Source of the DNA: Gordonia gummivorans
Lineage (GTDB): Bacteria > Actinomycetota > Actinomycetes > Mycobacteriales > Mycobacteriaceae
Direction of reading: 5' to 3'
Length of the DNA: 64,000 bases
Assembly: GCF_022513585.1 (NCBI RefSeq)
Contig: NZ_JAKWBF010000023.1
Location: forward strand, 1-64,000
How positions within the stretch are numbered: the stretch's first letter is position 1; each line of letters opens with the position of its first letter. Below the pieces are notes generated by a model, which was given only the letters and a program-made list of their open reading frames with translations, did not search any database and had not been told where the DNA came from. Positions 46,901 to 64,000 of the stretch are shown here, in pieces. The position numbers were made by a program, and so were the translations under genes.

Positions 46901-46940
46901 CACCGCCACCGGCATTCACACCACCACGCTGGAACGCTGA
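40929..46940 (+). CDS. Giant secreted protein: acidic/Pro-Thr linker, VCBS/cadherin-like domains and propeller-like repeats
   Basis: 2003 residues. Sec signal peptide with cleavage after SPAYA (residue 29). Residues ~30-100 are an Asp/Ser/Glu-rich low-complexity stretch, ~105-235 Pro/Thr-rich, then a hydrophobic patch (LGFLALFGLPLLGG). VCBS/cadherin-like units (DADGDRLVYS...GGTVVIDQATGNYTYKPS and PDGHGHS-type ends) lie at ~285-480, ~1140-1260 and ~1270-1440. Two long blocks (~480-1130, ~1445-2003) repeat GxDGTxYxVT...VVxPDGT every ~40-45 residues, like stacked propeller blades. There is no LPXTG or C-terminal helix, so anchoring is unknown. AGGAGG precedes the ATG. Probably an adhesin or cell-surface protein. 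Confidence 0.8.
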   Translation: MTSRKNRARILAIAAGMSILLYGGSPAYAEPSDSDGGSANSSESTDNDNDSDSDDDSDGDADDAGAGSESTDENADANTEPDASDTDTTGGPGVTPDTSENTDNTDPPPQPEPTPEPTTTNTVAPDTTSTPAGNGTPNGVPAPVGTPDIDVAGPPTPDHTQRPPSPDHDPQNDRTTARAVPGTPADRAGTPPVATGTPLAATATLAASETTPTITAPPPTTLAAATPLEPRTTALGFLALFGLPLLGGNGSAPASSPASWTLLWWVRRTQSLLDNKTPTAGDWTSHYDEESGTATGQIGVTDADGDRLVYSTPTTTTQGGTVVIDQATGNYTYKPSDALRESGGTDTFTVTASDESSFHIHGLAGLFGEDRHSTTTTITVTVPAANQPPTLTASPPSAPASFTGAVSGQLTFIDRDDDQPTYTVTGDDVTQDGDTYTSPKGTLVFNPANGEYVYTPTPEARAAADENTTDSFLVTADDGHGHSTSVTLNLPVKPIAKPVRPDLPGDAVGIPVQGSDGVIYQHSHDTETDQYWVNVVEPNGTVSSISLPASPFGNPNATATGGITQASHDESTGTYFLTVAEPGQQPVTVELSGQPVGAPTIVVHEGKTVIYQMTRSATESEPEPFAVMARGFALFAADAGDQTYSIDVVDGDGVVHTVELPGQPVGPLTVTPDGDARQVVSIFDDESGVTTAAVIVAHPDGTSDQIDLPGTTYGDPKFADDGTAYVVSTDENGAFSITTVDTGGAAHTVDLPGFLLGDVVVGPDGTASLVAGEGSGEEAEYYLIRVAPDGTDSDVLLPGNSGASAVSVDGNGSYATTVTYPTDGSGEYVTHVTGLLANGTSWTADIDGMIGNDRPYLSDGIGYQVTYAAVNNYLDTTSDITAIDLATGTATLVADDVPGGLATQYGEPPAVTASDGTTYWAFNNVDGDAAGTPLTADTTLVIVDRDGSAEVHTLRGLSYQDGGRVRFTTSGVPFLVTRDYSPQSQSLSGVNVISLENGVPTTTSLAASNPFVMGVTDDGTVILFDYDSETGVNTANFVRTDGTITTAVLPNRTDVSNYHGYILAPDGTVYLVFSTLNSPDTTINVITPTGGQQDLTVPGTYTAGAYSVSSVDSIYLTTAQDNGDGTFTPVITEISALSTNTPPVPVEGYAPTVDAADPESGSVSGNFSGFAVSTDGDALTYQITGATMIAPGVYTTRGGGTLLADPETGEFTYIPSLLARTDPSTTSDVFYVKADDGHGGFAAAAVVVPIEPLPQGTSVGSINSPELDAMTDPTLTTDDPDVTFNPYTHEYAYTPTWETRHAAALPGAVQSHTFTVTATDSVTGETFEIEVTAPITPANNAPSITVGAPEAPASDTGAVSGDLDFTDLDGDEMTFLIYSPDTGQYVEGTTLVGDHGTLVLDPQTGRYTYTPTVDARYAASSEPLSERLLVGVNDGHGSGTSTELILPIDPIATTESVALQPTQSDEIHYFTTENGTMYRVESGWDGQYFTQITVVDLDGAVDTVDLAGVGNRETMAFGADGTIYYTTFDDYYLVGPGHLNVVAPDGTVVTHDTPGQAQNLVLGADGKAYQTAYDNATQQTTVVIAGPDGTIDTVVVPGRSGPTSAYNASSPVVAGRDGTAYVTTQSFESGGGYTTHVSVIPAGGGDAITISHPGAADGNAVTTTSGITYQTVHNAAGTTVIVINPDGTHRFVDLDGTPYLTAVDGNDGRVYQTTTIPNYGSPDGPITVVTVFAPDGTVEQTVPIEGSTWGQVAVTPTAVYQTTVDGSYPDQTTTVTAITADSPRDPITVEGTGNSPQLIDEDGTLLLITRDSDGSGTWHTTVTTIRPDGTPTSTTVDGQSNSFVVAPDGTVYLSMESDTSAEEPTTVVAIVSTNGTVEYVPLDGIRYGDPVTGGANAFQVTRADFSSARTVMAITPDGVFPTEIDGDVSGLTAWPDGSAYFLTTDYSNETPTTQLHVIEPDGVTHHALTVPGAPRTGPTFTEDGDVVLTTYTATGIHTTTLER

Positions 46941-46970
46941 CGGCCTCAAGAACAACGTCATGAATCAGTT

Positions 46971-46993
46971 CTGTCGGACCCACCTGCTCTACT
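46971..46993 (+). promoter_or_regulatory. RecA_NDp/PafBC-like damage promoter (weak match) for DUF4262 copy 2
   Basis: CTGTCGGAC-N8-TCTACT, 27 bases before the ATG at 47021. The first half is identical to that of copy 1, while the -10 is imperfect. Confidence 0.35.
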
Positions 46994-47020
46994 TGTTCCA
47001 CCTCGAACAAAGGAGCGAAC

Positions 47021-47629
47021 ATGGCCGACCACGCTTCCGATCTCCGCGGACTTCCCCGCTGGCATCCCGACCCCCTGGTGCGCGAGACGCTGGACCGCAT
47101 CCGGCGCTGCGGGTGGGCGGTGACCGCCATCAGCGACGAGTGCATGTTCCACTCATCGGAATGCGAAACACCGGAGTGCTCGTTCGCGTACACCACCGGG
47201 TTGCGCCTCCACGAACTGCCAGAGATGGCCGTCTACGGCCTGAATGCACACACCAGCTACGAGGTTCTGAAAGAACTTGGCAATGTGTTCCACCGCTACG
47301 ACTGGCGTCAAGCTGTCGCGAATTCAATTCCGGTGCAACTGGAATCGCTGGAGGTCCCGGTGGTGATGATCGAGGTGGTGGACAAGTCAGACTTCACTGT
47401 CACTAACGTCGTCTACCCCGATGCGCCTGTCCTCCAGGCTGTCTGGCCCGACGACCTCGACACCTACCCGTGGGAGGTGGGCTACAGCCTTCGGCCCGAG
47501 CATCAGTACGTGAAGGGCGTGCACGACGCGAACGCGTTGCGCGTCGACGGCCCGCGTGTCATCTCCGCGTACGAGGGGATGAACCGAGCGCAACGACGCC
47601 GGGCCGCACGGAACTGGCGTCGAGGATGA
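47021..47629 (+). CDS. DUF4262 protein, copy 2
   Basis: 202 residues. Parallel to copy 1: RGLPRWHPDPLVRETLDRIR, CGWAVTAISDE, CSFAYTTGLRLHELPEMAVY, VYPDAPVLQAVWPDDLDTYP. It differs by a cysteine-bearing insert (CMFHSSECETPECS) at ~38-51 with three Cys and one His that might bind metal. The C-terminus is basic (RAQRRRAARNWRRG). Leader AAAGGAGCGAAC matches copy 1. Function unknown. Confidence 0.75.
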   Translation: MADHASDLRGLPRWHPDPLVRETLDRIRRCGWAVTAISDECMFHSSECETPECSFAYTTGLRLHELPEMAVYGLNAHTSYEVLKELGNVFHRYDWRQAVANSIPVQLESLEVPVVMIEVVDKSDFTVTNVVYPDAPVLQAVWPDDLDTYPWEVGYSLRPEHQYVKGVHDANALRVDGPRVISAYEGMNRAQRRRAARNWRRG

Positions 47630-47642
47630 ACGGCGCACAGTA

Positions 47643-47780
47643 TTGTCGGTGCCCCCGGCTACAGTGGTTTTCAGCAGATGAATGACAGGCATCGGCAGCA
47701 GGTTTCGCCGATGCACCACGAATGATGACGACAAGCCCACCCTCAGATGTGGAAGGTTCCGTCATGCCCACAACAACAGC
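47643..47780 (+). repeat. Direct duplication of the DUF222 promoter/leader, copy A
   Basis: Begins with an exact damage-promoter motif, TTGTCGGTG-cccccggc-TACAGT (47643-47665), and continues through cagcagatga, catcggcagc, cgccgatg and gatgtggaaggttccgtc to ATGCCCACAACAAC. Copy B at 47955-48093 matches with few differences. About 312 bases separate the copies. Confidence 0.8.
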
Positions 47781-47860
47781 TCCTGCCCTGTGCCGTCGCC
47801 ACGCATATCGGCGAGGTGCACTTCTTCCACAGCGCCGCCAGCATCAAGCGCCGATGACAG
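47764..47860 (+). pseudogene. Remnant of a DUF222/13E12 gene 5' end
   Basis: The ATG at 47764, in the duplicated leader, starts MPTTTAPA exactly like the intact gene at 48077. It then departs into text with no similarity (LCRRHAYRRGALLPQRR) before another damage-type promoter at 47865. Only the first eight codons are recognisable. I see nothing else in 47630-48076. Confidence 0.55.
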
Positions 47861-47864
47861 ATTC

Positions 47865-47887
47865 TTGTCGGACCCCCGCGATAGTCT
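47865..47887 (+). promoter_or_regulatory. RecA_NDp/PafBC-type damage promoter, orphan copy
   Basis: TTGTCGGAC-ccccgcga-TAGTCT fits TTGTCRGTG-N8-TAnnnT except at two of nine -35 positions, with correct spacing. No intact gene follows before the next promoter at 47955, so it is probably left from another lost 13E12 copy. Confidence 0.6.
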
Positions 47888-47954
47888 GTGATCAGTTTCG
47901 AGATCAGATGACAGCATGCCTCCGTGGCGACAGCCAGATGATGACCGTCCATTC

Positions 47955-47977
47955 TTGTCGGTGCCCCCGGCTACCGT
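47955..47977 (+). promoter_or_regulatory. RecA_NDp/PafBC-type damage promoter of the DUF222/HNH gene
   Basis: TTGTCGGTG-cccccggc-TACCGT is a full match to the mycobacterial RecA-independent DNA-damage promoter TTGTCRGTG-N8-TAnnnT. It lies 100 bases before the ATG at 48077. Members of the 13E12 family in mycobacteria are known to carry this promoter. Confidence 0.8.
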
Positions 47978-48076
47978 AGTTCTCAGCAGATGAAAGACAC
48001 GCATCGGCAGCGGTTTTCGCCGATGTATTTCCAACGATGACGACAAACCCACCCTTTTGATGTGGAAGGTTCCGTC

Positions 48077-49399
48077 ATGCCCACAACAACCGCCCCCGCC
48101 CCAAACACTGACAGCCCACAAGTCGTCGACGCCCAGCTTCTCGACCCTGAGGGCTACCTCGGCGTGCTCACCGCGATCCGCGCAGCACTCTGGGACCTCC
48201 CACCCGGCGGCACCACACCCAGCGGCCGCCAAGCACACACCGCGATGACCCTGCTCATCGAACTGCGCGCCATCCTCGACCACCACGCCGCCACCATCGC
48301 CGCCACCCTCGACCGCCTCGGCGTCGCCCGCCACACCACCAGCAAAACATCGGCCCTGCTCATCGCCATGGGTGTCGCCCCGGCAGTAGCGCACCGCTGG
48401 TTACGCATCGGTGCAGCACAGACACCGACGTCGCGGCTACCCGGCTACACCGCCGACGGCGCAATATCTGGGGAACACGCCGACGCCATCATCGGCGGTA
48501 TCGCCCACATCGGCCGACGCGCGCCCGACGGAATCTGTGACGAGGAGCGAGCAGACATCGAACACACGTTGATCGCGCAGGCCATGTCCGGCGCCACCCC
48601 CGCCGAGATCGCCACGAAAGCACGAGAACTGGGCAACACCTACGCCATCACCGCCGCAGGAGTCCCACCCGGAGAGGACCGCACCATCAACGAGTTCACC
48701 GTCACACCCACCAACGGCGGCCGCGTCGCCGTGCGCGGCGACCTCGACACCGTCACCGGCGAAAAACTCACCGCCGCCATCGAATCCTTGAACACACCCC
48801 GACCCGAACCCGACGGCTCCGACGATGCCCGCGCCCAAGGTGCCCGCAACGCCGATGCCCTCGAACTGATCCTCGACGCCGCCGCCGTCGCCGACACCAC
48901 CCTGGCCACACCACCCAAAACACAGGTCTCCGTGCTGCTTCCGGCCACCGCCCCCGACAAAGCCAGCCTGCTGTGGCTGGGCCCCATCAGCCCCACCACA
49001 GCATCACTGTTGGCGTGTGACTCCACCGTCACCGACGTCGTCATCGACGGAGAAACCGTCCCCCTGCAGATGGGCACCAGCAAACGACTGTTCCCCGCAC
49101 ACCTACGGCGAGCCATCATCATCCGCGACCACTGCTGCATCAAATGCGGCGCCCCCGCTGGGCGCACCCACGTCCACCACATCGCGTTCTGGAGCCACGG
49201 CGGCCCCACCGACCTCGACAACGGATGCCTACTCTGCCCGTCCTGCCACGCCTACATCCATGCCAGCGACTGGGACATCATCATGGGCGCCGACCGCCAC
49301 CCCTGGCTCATACCACCCACCACTATCGACCCCCGACGAACCCCACTGCCCGCCTACAACCGACGCACCATGACCCTCGACGACCGCATCGCCGCCTGA
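48077..49399 (+). CDS. DUF222 / HNH endonuclease (13E12 repeat family)
   Basis: 440 residues from ATG 48077 (GGAAGG upstream). DUF222 occupies ~40-330 (AMTLLIELRAILDHHAATIA, LDRLGVARHTTSKTSALLIA, GAISGEHADAIIGGI, GRVAVRGDLDTVTGEKLTAA). The HNH nuclease is C-terminal, ~354-397: CCIKCGAPAGRTHVHHIAFW, then DLDNGCLLCPSCHAYIH with both CxxC pairs, HH and N. 13E12 elements are repeated, possibly mobile, actinobacterial genes of unresolved role. The damage-type promoter and the duplicated leader upstream fit that family. Confidence 0.92.
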   Translation: MPTTTAPAPNTDSPQVVDAQLLDPEGYLGVLTAIRAALWDLPPGGTTPSGRQAHTAMTLLIELRAILDHHAATIAATLDRLGVARHTTSKTSALLIAMGVAPAVAHRWLRIGAAQTPTSRLPGYTADGAISGEHADAIIGGIAHIGRRAPDGICDEERADIEHTLIAQAMSGATPAEIATKARELGNTYAITAAGVPPGEDRTINEFTVTPTNGGRVAVRGDLDTVTGEKLTAAIESLNTPRPEPDGSDDARAQGARNADALELILDAAAVADTTLATPPKTQVSVLLPATAPDKASLLWLGPISPTTASLLACDSTVTDVVIDGETVPLQMGTSKRLFPAHLRRAIIIRDHCCIKCGAPAGRTHVHHIAFWSHGGPTDLDNGCLLCPSCHAYIHASDWDIIMGADRHPWLIPPTTIDPRRTPLPAYNRRTMTLDDRIAA

Positions 49400-49525
49400 C
49401 CCCCTGCCGGGGAAGGCATTTCACCGACTTCACCGCGCAGCACCTTTCGCGCACCCGACCCGTCGGGACCGCGCACGCCCTTTGAGAACTCCATAGCGAA
49501 CCCAGCCACGCCGCGGGTGAAATGC

Positions 49526-49564
49526 GTTCAGCCCCACCTCCCGACGTGGGAGGTGGGGCTGAAC
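49526..49564 (-). terminator. Intrinsic terminator of the rplN-rpsN unit
   Basis: GTTCAGCCCCACCTCCC (49526-49542), loop GACGT, GGGAGGTGGGGCTGAAC (49548-49564): a perfect 17-bp stem 22 bases after the rpsN stop, followed on the minus strand by GCATTTC. It could also serve the convergent DUF222 gene. It closes the first half of the split spc operon. Confidence 0.85.
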
Positions 49565-49586
49565 GTGCTATCTGGTTAGCGCGAAG

Positions 49587-49772
49587 TCACCAGCTGGACT
49601 TCTGCACGCCCGGCAGCTCGCCGGCGTGCGCCATGTCGCGCAGGCAGATTCGGCACAGGCCGAACTTGCGGAACACCGAGTGCGGGCGGCCGCACTTGTT
49701 GCACCGGGTGTAGGCCCGCACGGCGAACTTGGGCTTCTTGTTGGCCTTGTTGACCAGAGCCTTCTTTGCCAT
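49587..49772 (-). CDS. rpsN: 30S ribosomal protein S14, zinc-binding type Z
   Basis: 61 residues from ATG 49772: [20 protein letters not shown], then [20 protein letters not shown] with the two CxxC zinc pairs. The short zinc form (also called rpsZ/rpsN1). Normally followed by rpsH, which here lies 19 kb away at 30256; a terminator follows instead. Confidence 0.96.
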   Translation of the reverse strand: MAKKALVNKANKKPKFAVRAYTRCNKCGRPHSVFRKFGLCRICLRDMAHAGELPGVQKSSW

Positions 49773-49773
49773 G

Positions 49774-50355
49774 TCAGTTGTCCTTAACGTTGTTGTCCTT
49801 GAACGGGAAGCCCAGGGCACGCAGCAGCGCCCGGCCTTCGTCGTCCGTGGTGGCCGACGTCACGACGGTGATGTCCATACCGCGGGGCCGGTCGATGTTG
49901 TCGATGTTGATCTCGTGGAACATCGACTGCTCGTTCAGGCCGAACGTGTAGTTGCCGTTGCCGTCGAACTGACGGTCCGACAGGCCGCGGAAGTCGCGGA
50001 TACGCGGGAGAGCGATGGACACGAGACGGTCCAGGAACTCCCACATGCGGTCGCCACGGAGGGTGACGCGCGCACCGATCGGCATGCCCTCGCGCAGCTT
50101 GAACTGTGCGATGGACTTGCGAGCGCGACGGATCTCCGGCTTCTGGCCGGTGATCTTGGCCAGATCCTCGACGGCGCCGTTGATCAGCTTCGCGTCACGG
50201 GCGGCGTCGCCGACGCCCATGTTCACGACGACCTTCACGACGCCCGGGATCAGCATCACGTTGGGGTATTCGAACTCTTTGTTCAGCGTGTCCTTGATCT
50301 CCTCGCGGTAGCGAGTCTTCAGGCGCGGCTGGATCTTGGGTTCAGTAGAGGTCAT
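49774..50355 (-). CDS. rplE: 50S ribosomal protein L5
   Basis: 193 residues: [40 protein letters not shown], and the [20 protein letters not shown] end. Binds 5S rRNA. One base separates it from rpsN. Confidence 0.97.
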   Translation of the reverse strand: MTSTEPKIQPRLKTRYREEIKDTLNKEFEYPNVMLIPGVVKVVVNMGVGDAARDAKLINGAVEDLAKITGQKPEIRRARKSIAQFKLREGMPIGARVTLRGDRMWEFLDRLVSIALPRIRDFRGLSDRQFDGNGNYTFGLNEQSMFHEINIDNIDRPRGMDITVVTSATTDDEGRALLRALGFPFKDNNVKDN

Positions 50356-50356
50356 G

Positions 50357-50674
50357 TCAGATGTCCTTCCCGCTCTTGCGCGAGATCCGGACCTTCTTGC
50401 CCGTTTCCTCGTCGACGCGGTAGCCGACGCGAGTCGGGTTGCCGTCGGAGTCCACGACCATCACGTTCGAGACGTGGATCGAGGCTTCCTGGGTCACGAT
50501 GCCTCCGGAGGAGGCACCGCGCTCGTTGGCCGACGCGGCGGTGTGCTTCTTGATTCGGTTGACGCCCTCGACGAGGACACGCTGGGTCTTCGGGAAGGCC
50601 TGGATGACCTTGCCCTTGGCGCCCTTGTCCTTGCCCGAGATGACGATCACGGTGTCACCCTTGTGGACCTTCAT
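50357..50674 (-). CDS. rplX: 50S ribosomal protein L24
   Basis: 105 residues: [20 protein letters not shown] (KOW motif), [14 protein letters not shown] and [19 protein letters not shown]. One base from rplE and from rplN. Confidence 0.97.
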   Translation of the reverse strand: MKVHKGDTVIVISGKDKGAKGKVIQAFPKTQRVLVEGVNRIKKHTAASANERGASSGGIVTQEASIHVSNVMVVDSDGNPTRVGYRVDEETGKKVRISRKSGKDI

Positions 50675-50675
50675 G

Positions 50676-51044
50676 TCAGATCACCTCCGGTGCCAGCGAC
50701 ACGATCTTCATGAACTTCTTCTCACGCAGCTCACGGCCGACCGGGCCGAAGATGCGGGTTCCGCGGGGGTCGCTCTCACCCTTGAGGATGACGGCGGCGT
50801 TCTCGTCGAAGCGGATGTAGCTTCCGTCCGCACGACGGCGCTCCTTGGTGGTGCGCACGATGACGGCCTTGACGACCTCACCCTTCTTGACGTTGCCGCC
50901 CGGGATGGCGTCCTTGACAGTGGCGACGATGACGTCGCCAATGCCGGCGTAGCGCCGCGAGGAACCGCCGAGCACGCGGATGCACAAGATCTCCTTGGCA
51001 CCGGTGTTGTCGGCGACTCGCAGGCGGGATTCCTGCTGAATCAC
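50676..51044 (-). CDS. rplN: 50S ribosomal protein L14
   Basis: 122 residues: [40 protein letters not shown] and the C-terminal [12 protein letters not shown]. First gene of this unit, with a promoter-like site ~180 bases upstream. The S10-operon genes that often precede it are absent; an NRPS gene diverges instead. Confidence 0.97.
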   Translation of the reverse strand: MIQQESRLRVADNTGAKEILCIRVLGGSSRRYAGIGDVIVATVKDAIPGGNVKKGEVVKAVIVRTTKERRRADGSYIRFDENAAVILKGESDPRGTRIFGPVGRELREKKFMKIVSLAPEVI

Positions 51045-51224
51045 TCGTTAGTCTCCTTGACCTGGCTTCTTATGTACGGCGGATTTCCGACCCGACGCAC
51101 ACGGTCTGTTGCCATCGAACACACGCCTGCCTGGGGTTTTGACCAGGTTGTGACACCCGGGCCGTCCGCCCCAGTGGGTTCGTGAGCCGATTCGCGACAC
51201 AGCGGCGCCGCAGGCAACCCCACA

Positions 51225-51254
51225 AGTGTAGGGGAATGCCCAGGTCCCGGCCAA
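51225..51254 (-). promoter_or_regulatory. Promoter-like site driving rplN-rpsN
   Basis: On the minus strand TTGGCC (51249-51254), 18-base spacer, TACACT (51225-51230), ~180 bases before rplN. Same -10 hexamer as the rpsH promoter at 30463-30491. Confidence 0.5.
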
Positions 51255-51479
51255 ATCGATGGTCCCGGCGACCGCGCGGGGGTTTCGGATGACGCCGGGC
51301 CGGCAAAGTTTTCCGCGCACTGACCCATCTGGGGTGCACCGCCACGCGAAGCACCCATGAGACGAGATCGACCAGACACAAGCCCGTCCGGCGAGCAATC
51401 AGTGCGAGCCGGAAGGGAGCGAAACACGGGGGGCGTGTCAGCGCCGGGGGTAATTCTCGGCTGCCGATCGTGAGCCGAA

Positions 51480-51648
51480 CGGTCACCATGCTCCCCGGGC
51501 TCCGCAGTTCAGTCCGACAACTGCGGCCTGACGGCAAGTCCTCGACTCGGGGCCACCAGCCCCGTGAGCGATGACCGGAGTTCGAATCCCCCAGTCCGAG
51601 CCGGGTTCGACGCTGCCGTGCGGGCACGCACTCACAGGGGAGGCACGC
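51480..51648 (+). other. Structured leader region before the NRPS, with a tRNA T-arm-like string
   Basis: Contains CCGCAGTT (51502-51509) pairing with AACTGCGG (51519-51526), then CGGGGC-CACCA-GCCCCG (51548-51564), then GGAGTTCGAATCCCCC at 51577-51592, which looks like a tRNA T loop, and the NRPS ribosome-binding site AGGGGAGG (51636-51643). No cloverleaf can be completed. The rest of 51045-51479 holds only the rplN promoter. Confidence 0.4.

Positions 51649-64000
<12,352 letters not shown>

Noticed and set aside
45444-46961. 505-residue minus-strand frame under the giant surface protein
   Set aside because: Val/Gly/Arg-rich mirror of the PDGT repeats; no start signal.
51577-51600. Possible tRNA (GGAGTTCGAATCCCCC looks like a T arm)
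   Set aside because: Only three of five T-stem pairs form, and no matching 5' acceptor strand, D arm or anticodon arm is found on either strand.

Overview
The window reads as the chromosome of a high-GC mycolic-acid actinobacterium, most likely Gordonia or a close relative (inference). Support: the S10/spc/alpha ribosomal gene order, a zinc-type S14, a 13E12-type DUF222/HNH gene behind a mycobacterial RecA-independent damage promoter, an IdeR-like iron box, many GTG or leaderless-looking starts, and a large NRPS. No rRNA, tRNA or CRISPR array was recognised.

Layout. 1-5.2 kb (minus): an Rhs/YD-repeat toxin with an exchangeable nuclease tip, a Tdi1-like immunity gene behind it, and a helical WXG100-like fragment at the left edge; the Rhs 5' end runs antisense into the 3' end of a sugar ABC permease remnant. 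5.3-10.5 kb (plus): an FMN monooxygenase, an iron-box-preceded FecCD permease pair with a broken ATPase gene, and an alpha/beta hydrolase. 10.7-15.5 kb (minus): truA, rplQ, rpoA, rpsD, rpsK, rpsM, rpmJ, infA. 15.5-24.6 kb: an accessory block (palindromic repeats, LRV protein, holin-like protein, SIMPL lipoprotein, F420-type oxidoreductase, large unknown protein, dtd, fdhD, MprF-like protein) lying between infA and map. 24.7-30.3 kb (minus): map, adk, secY, rplO, rpmD, rpsE, rplR, rplF, rpsH.

30.5-49.4 kb is a 19 kb accessory block that splits the spc operon between rpsH and rpsN. It holds a TetR/methyltransferase pair, an EthD-like gene with an apparent frameshift, a DUF2127 membrane protein, a cupin, a tightly coupled three-gene cassette (DUF559-like nuclease, small winged-helix-like protein, 1044-residue double P-loop/HerA-like ATPase) that is the best candidate for an undescribed defence system, a PQQ-type dehydrogenase lipoprotein, two DUF4262 paralogues flanking a 2003-residue secreted VCBS/propeller protein, and a DUF222/HNH gene with duplicated damage-type promoters. 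49.6-51.0 kb (minus): rpsN, rplE, rplX, rplN, with their own promoter and terminator. 51.6-64 kb (plus): an NRPS (C-A-T-C-A-T-C-A-T-C-A...) open at the right edge; the first A domain reads as serine-specific.

Three genes (second FecCD permease, LRV protein, EthD-like) fail to stop where their families would, two of them at C homopolymers. This could be real decay or base-level sequence error.
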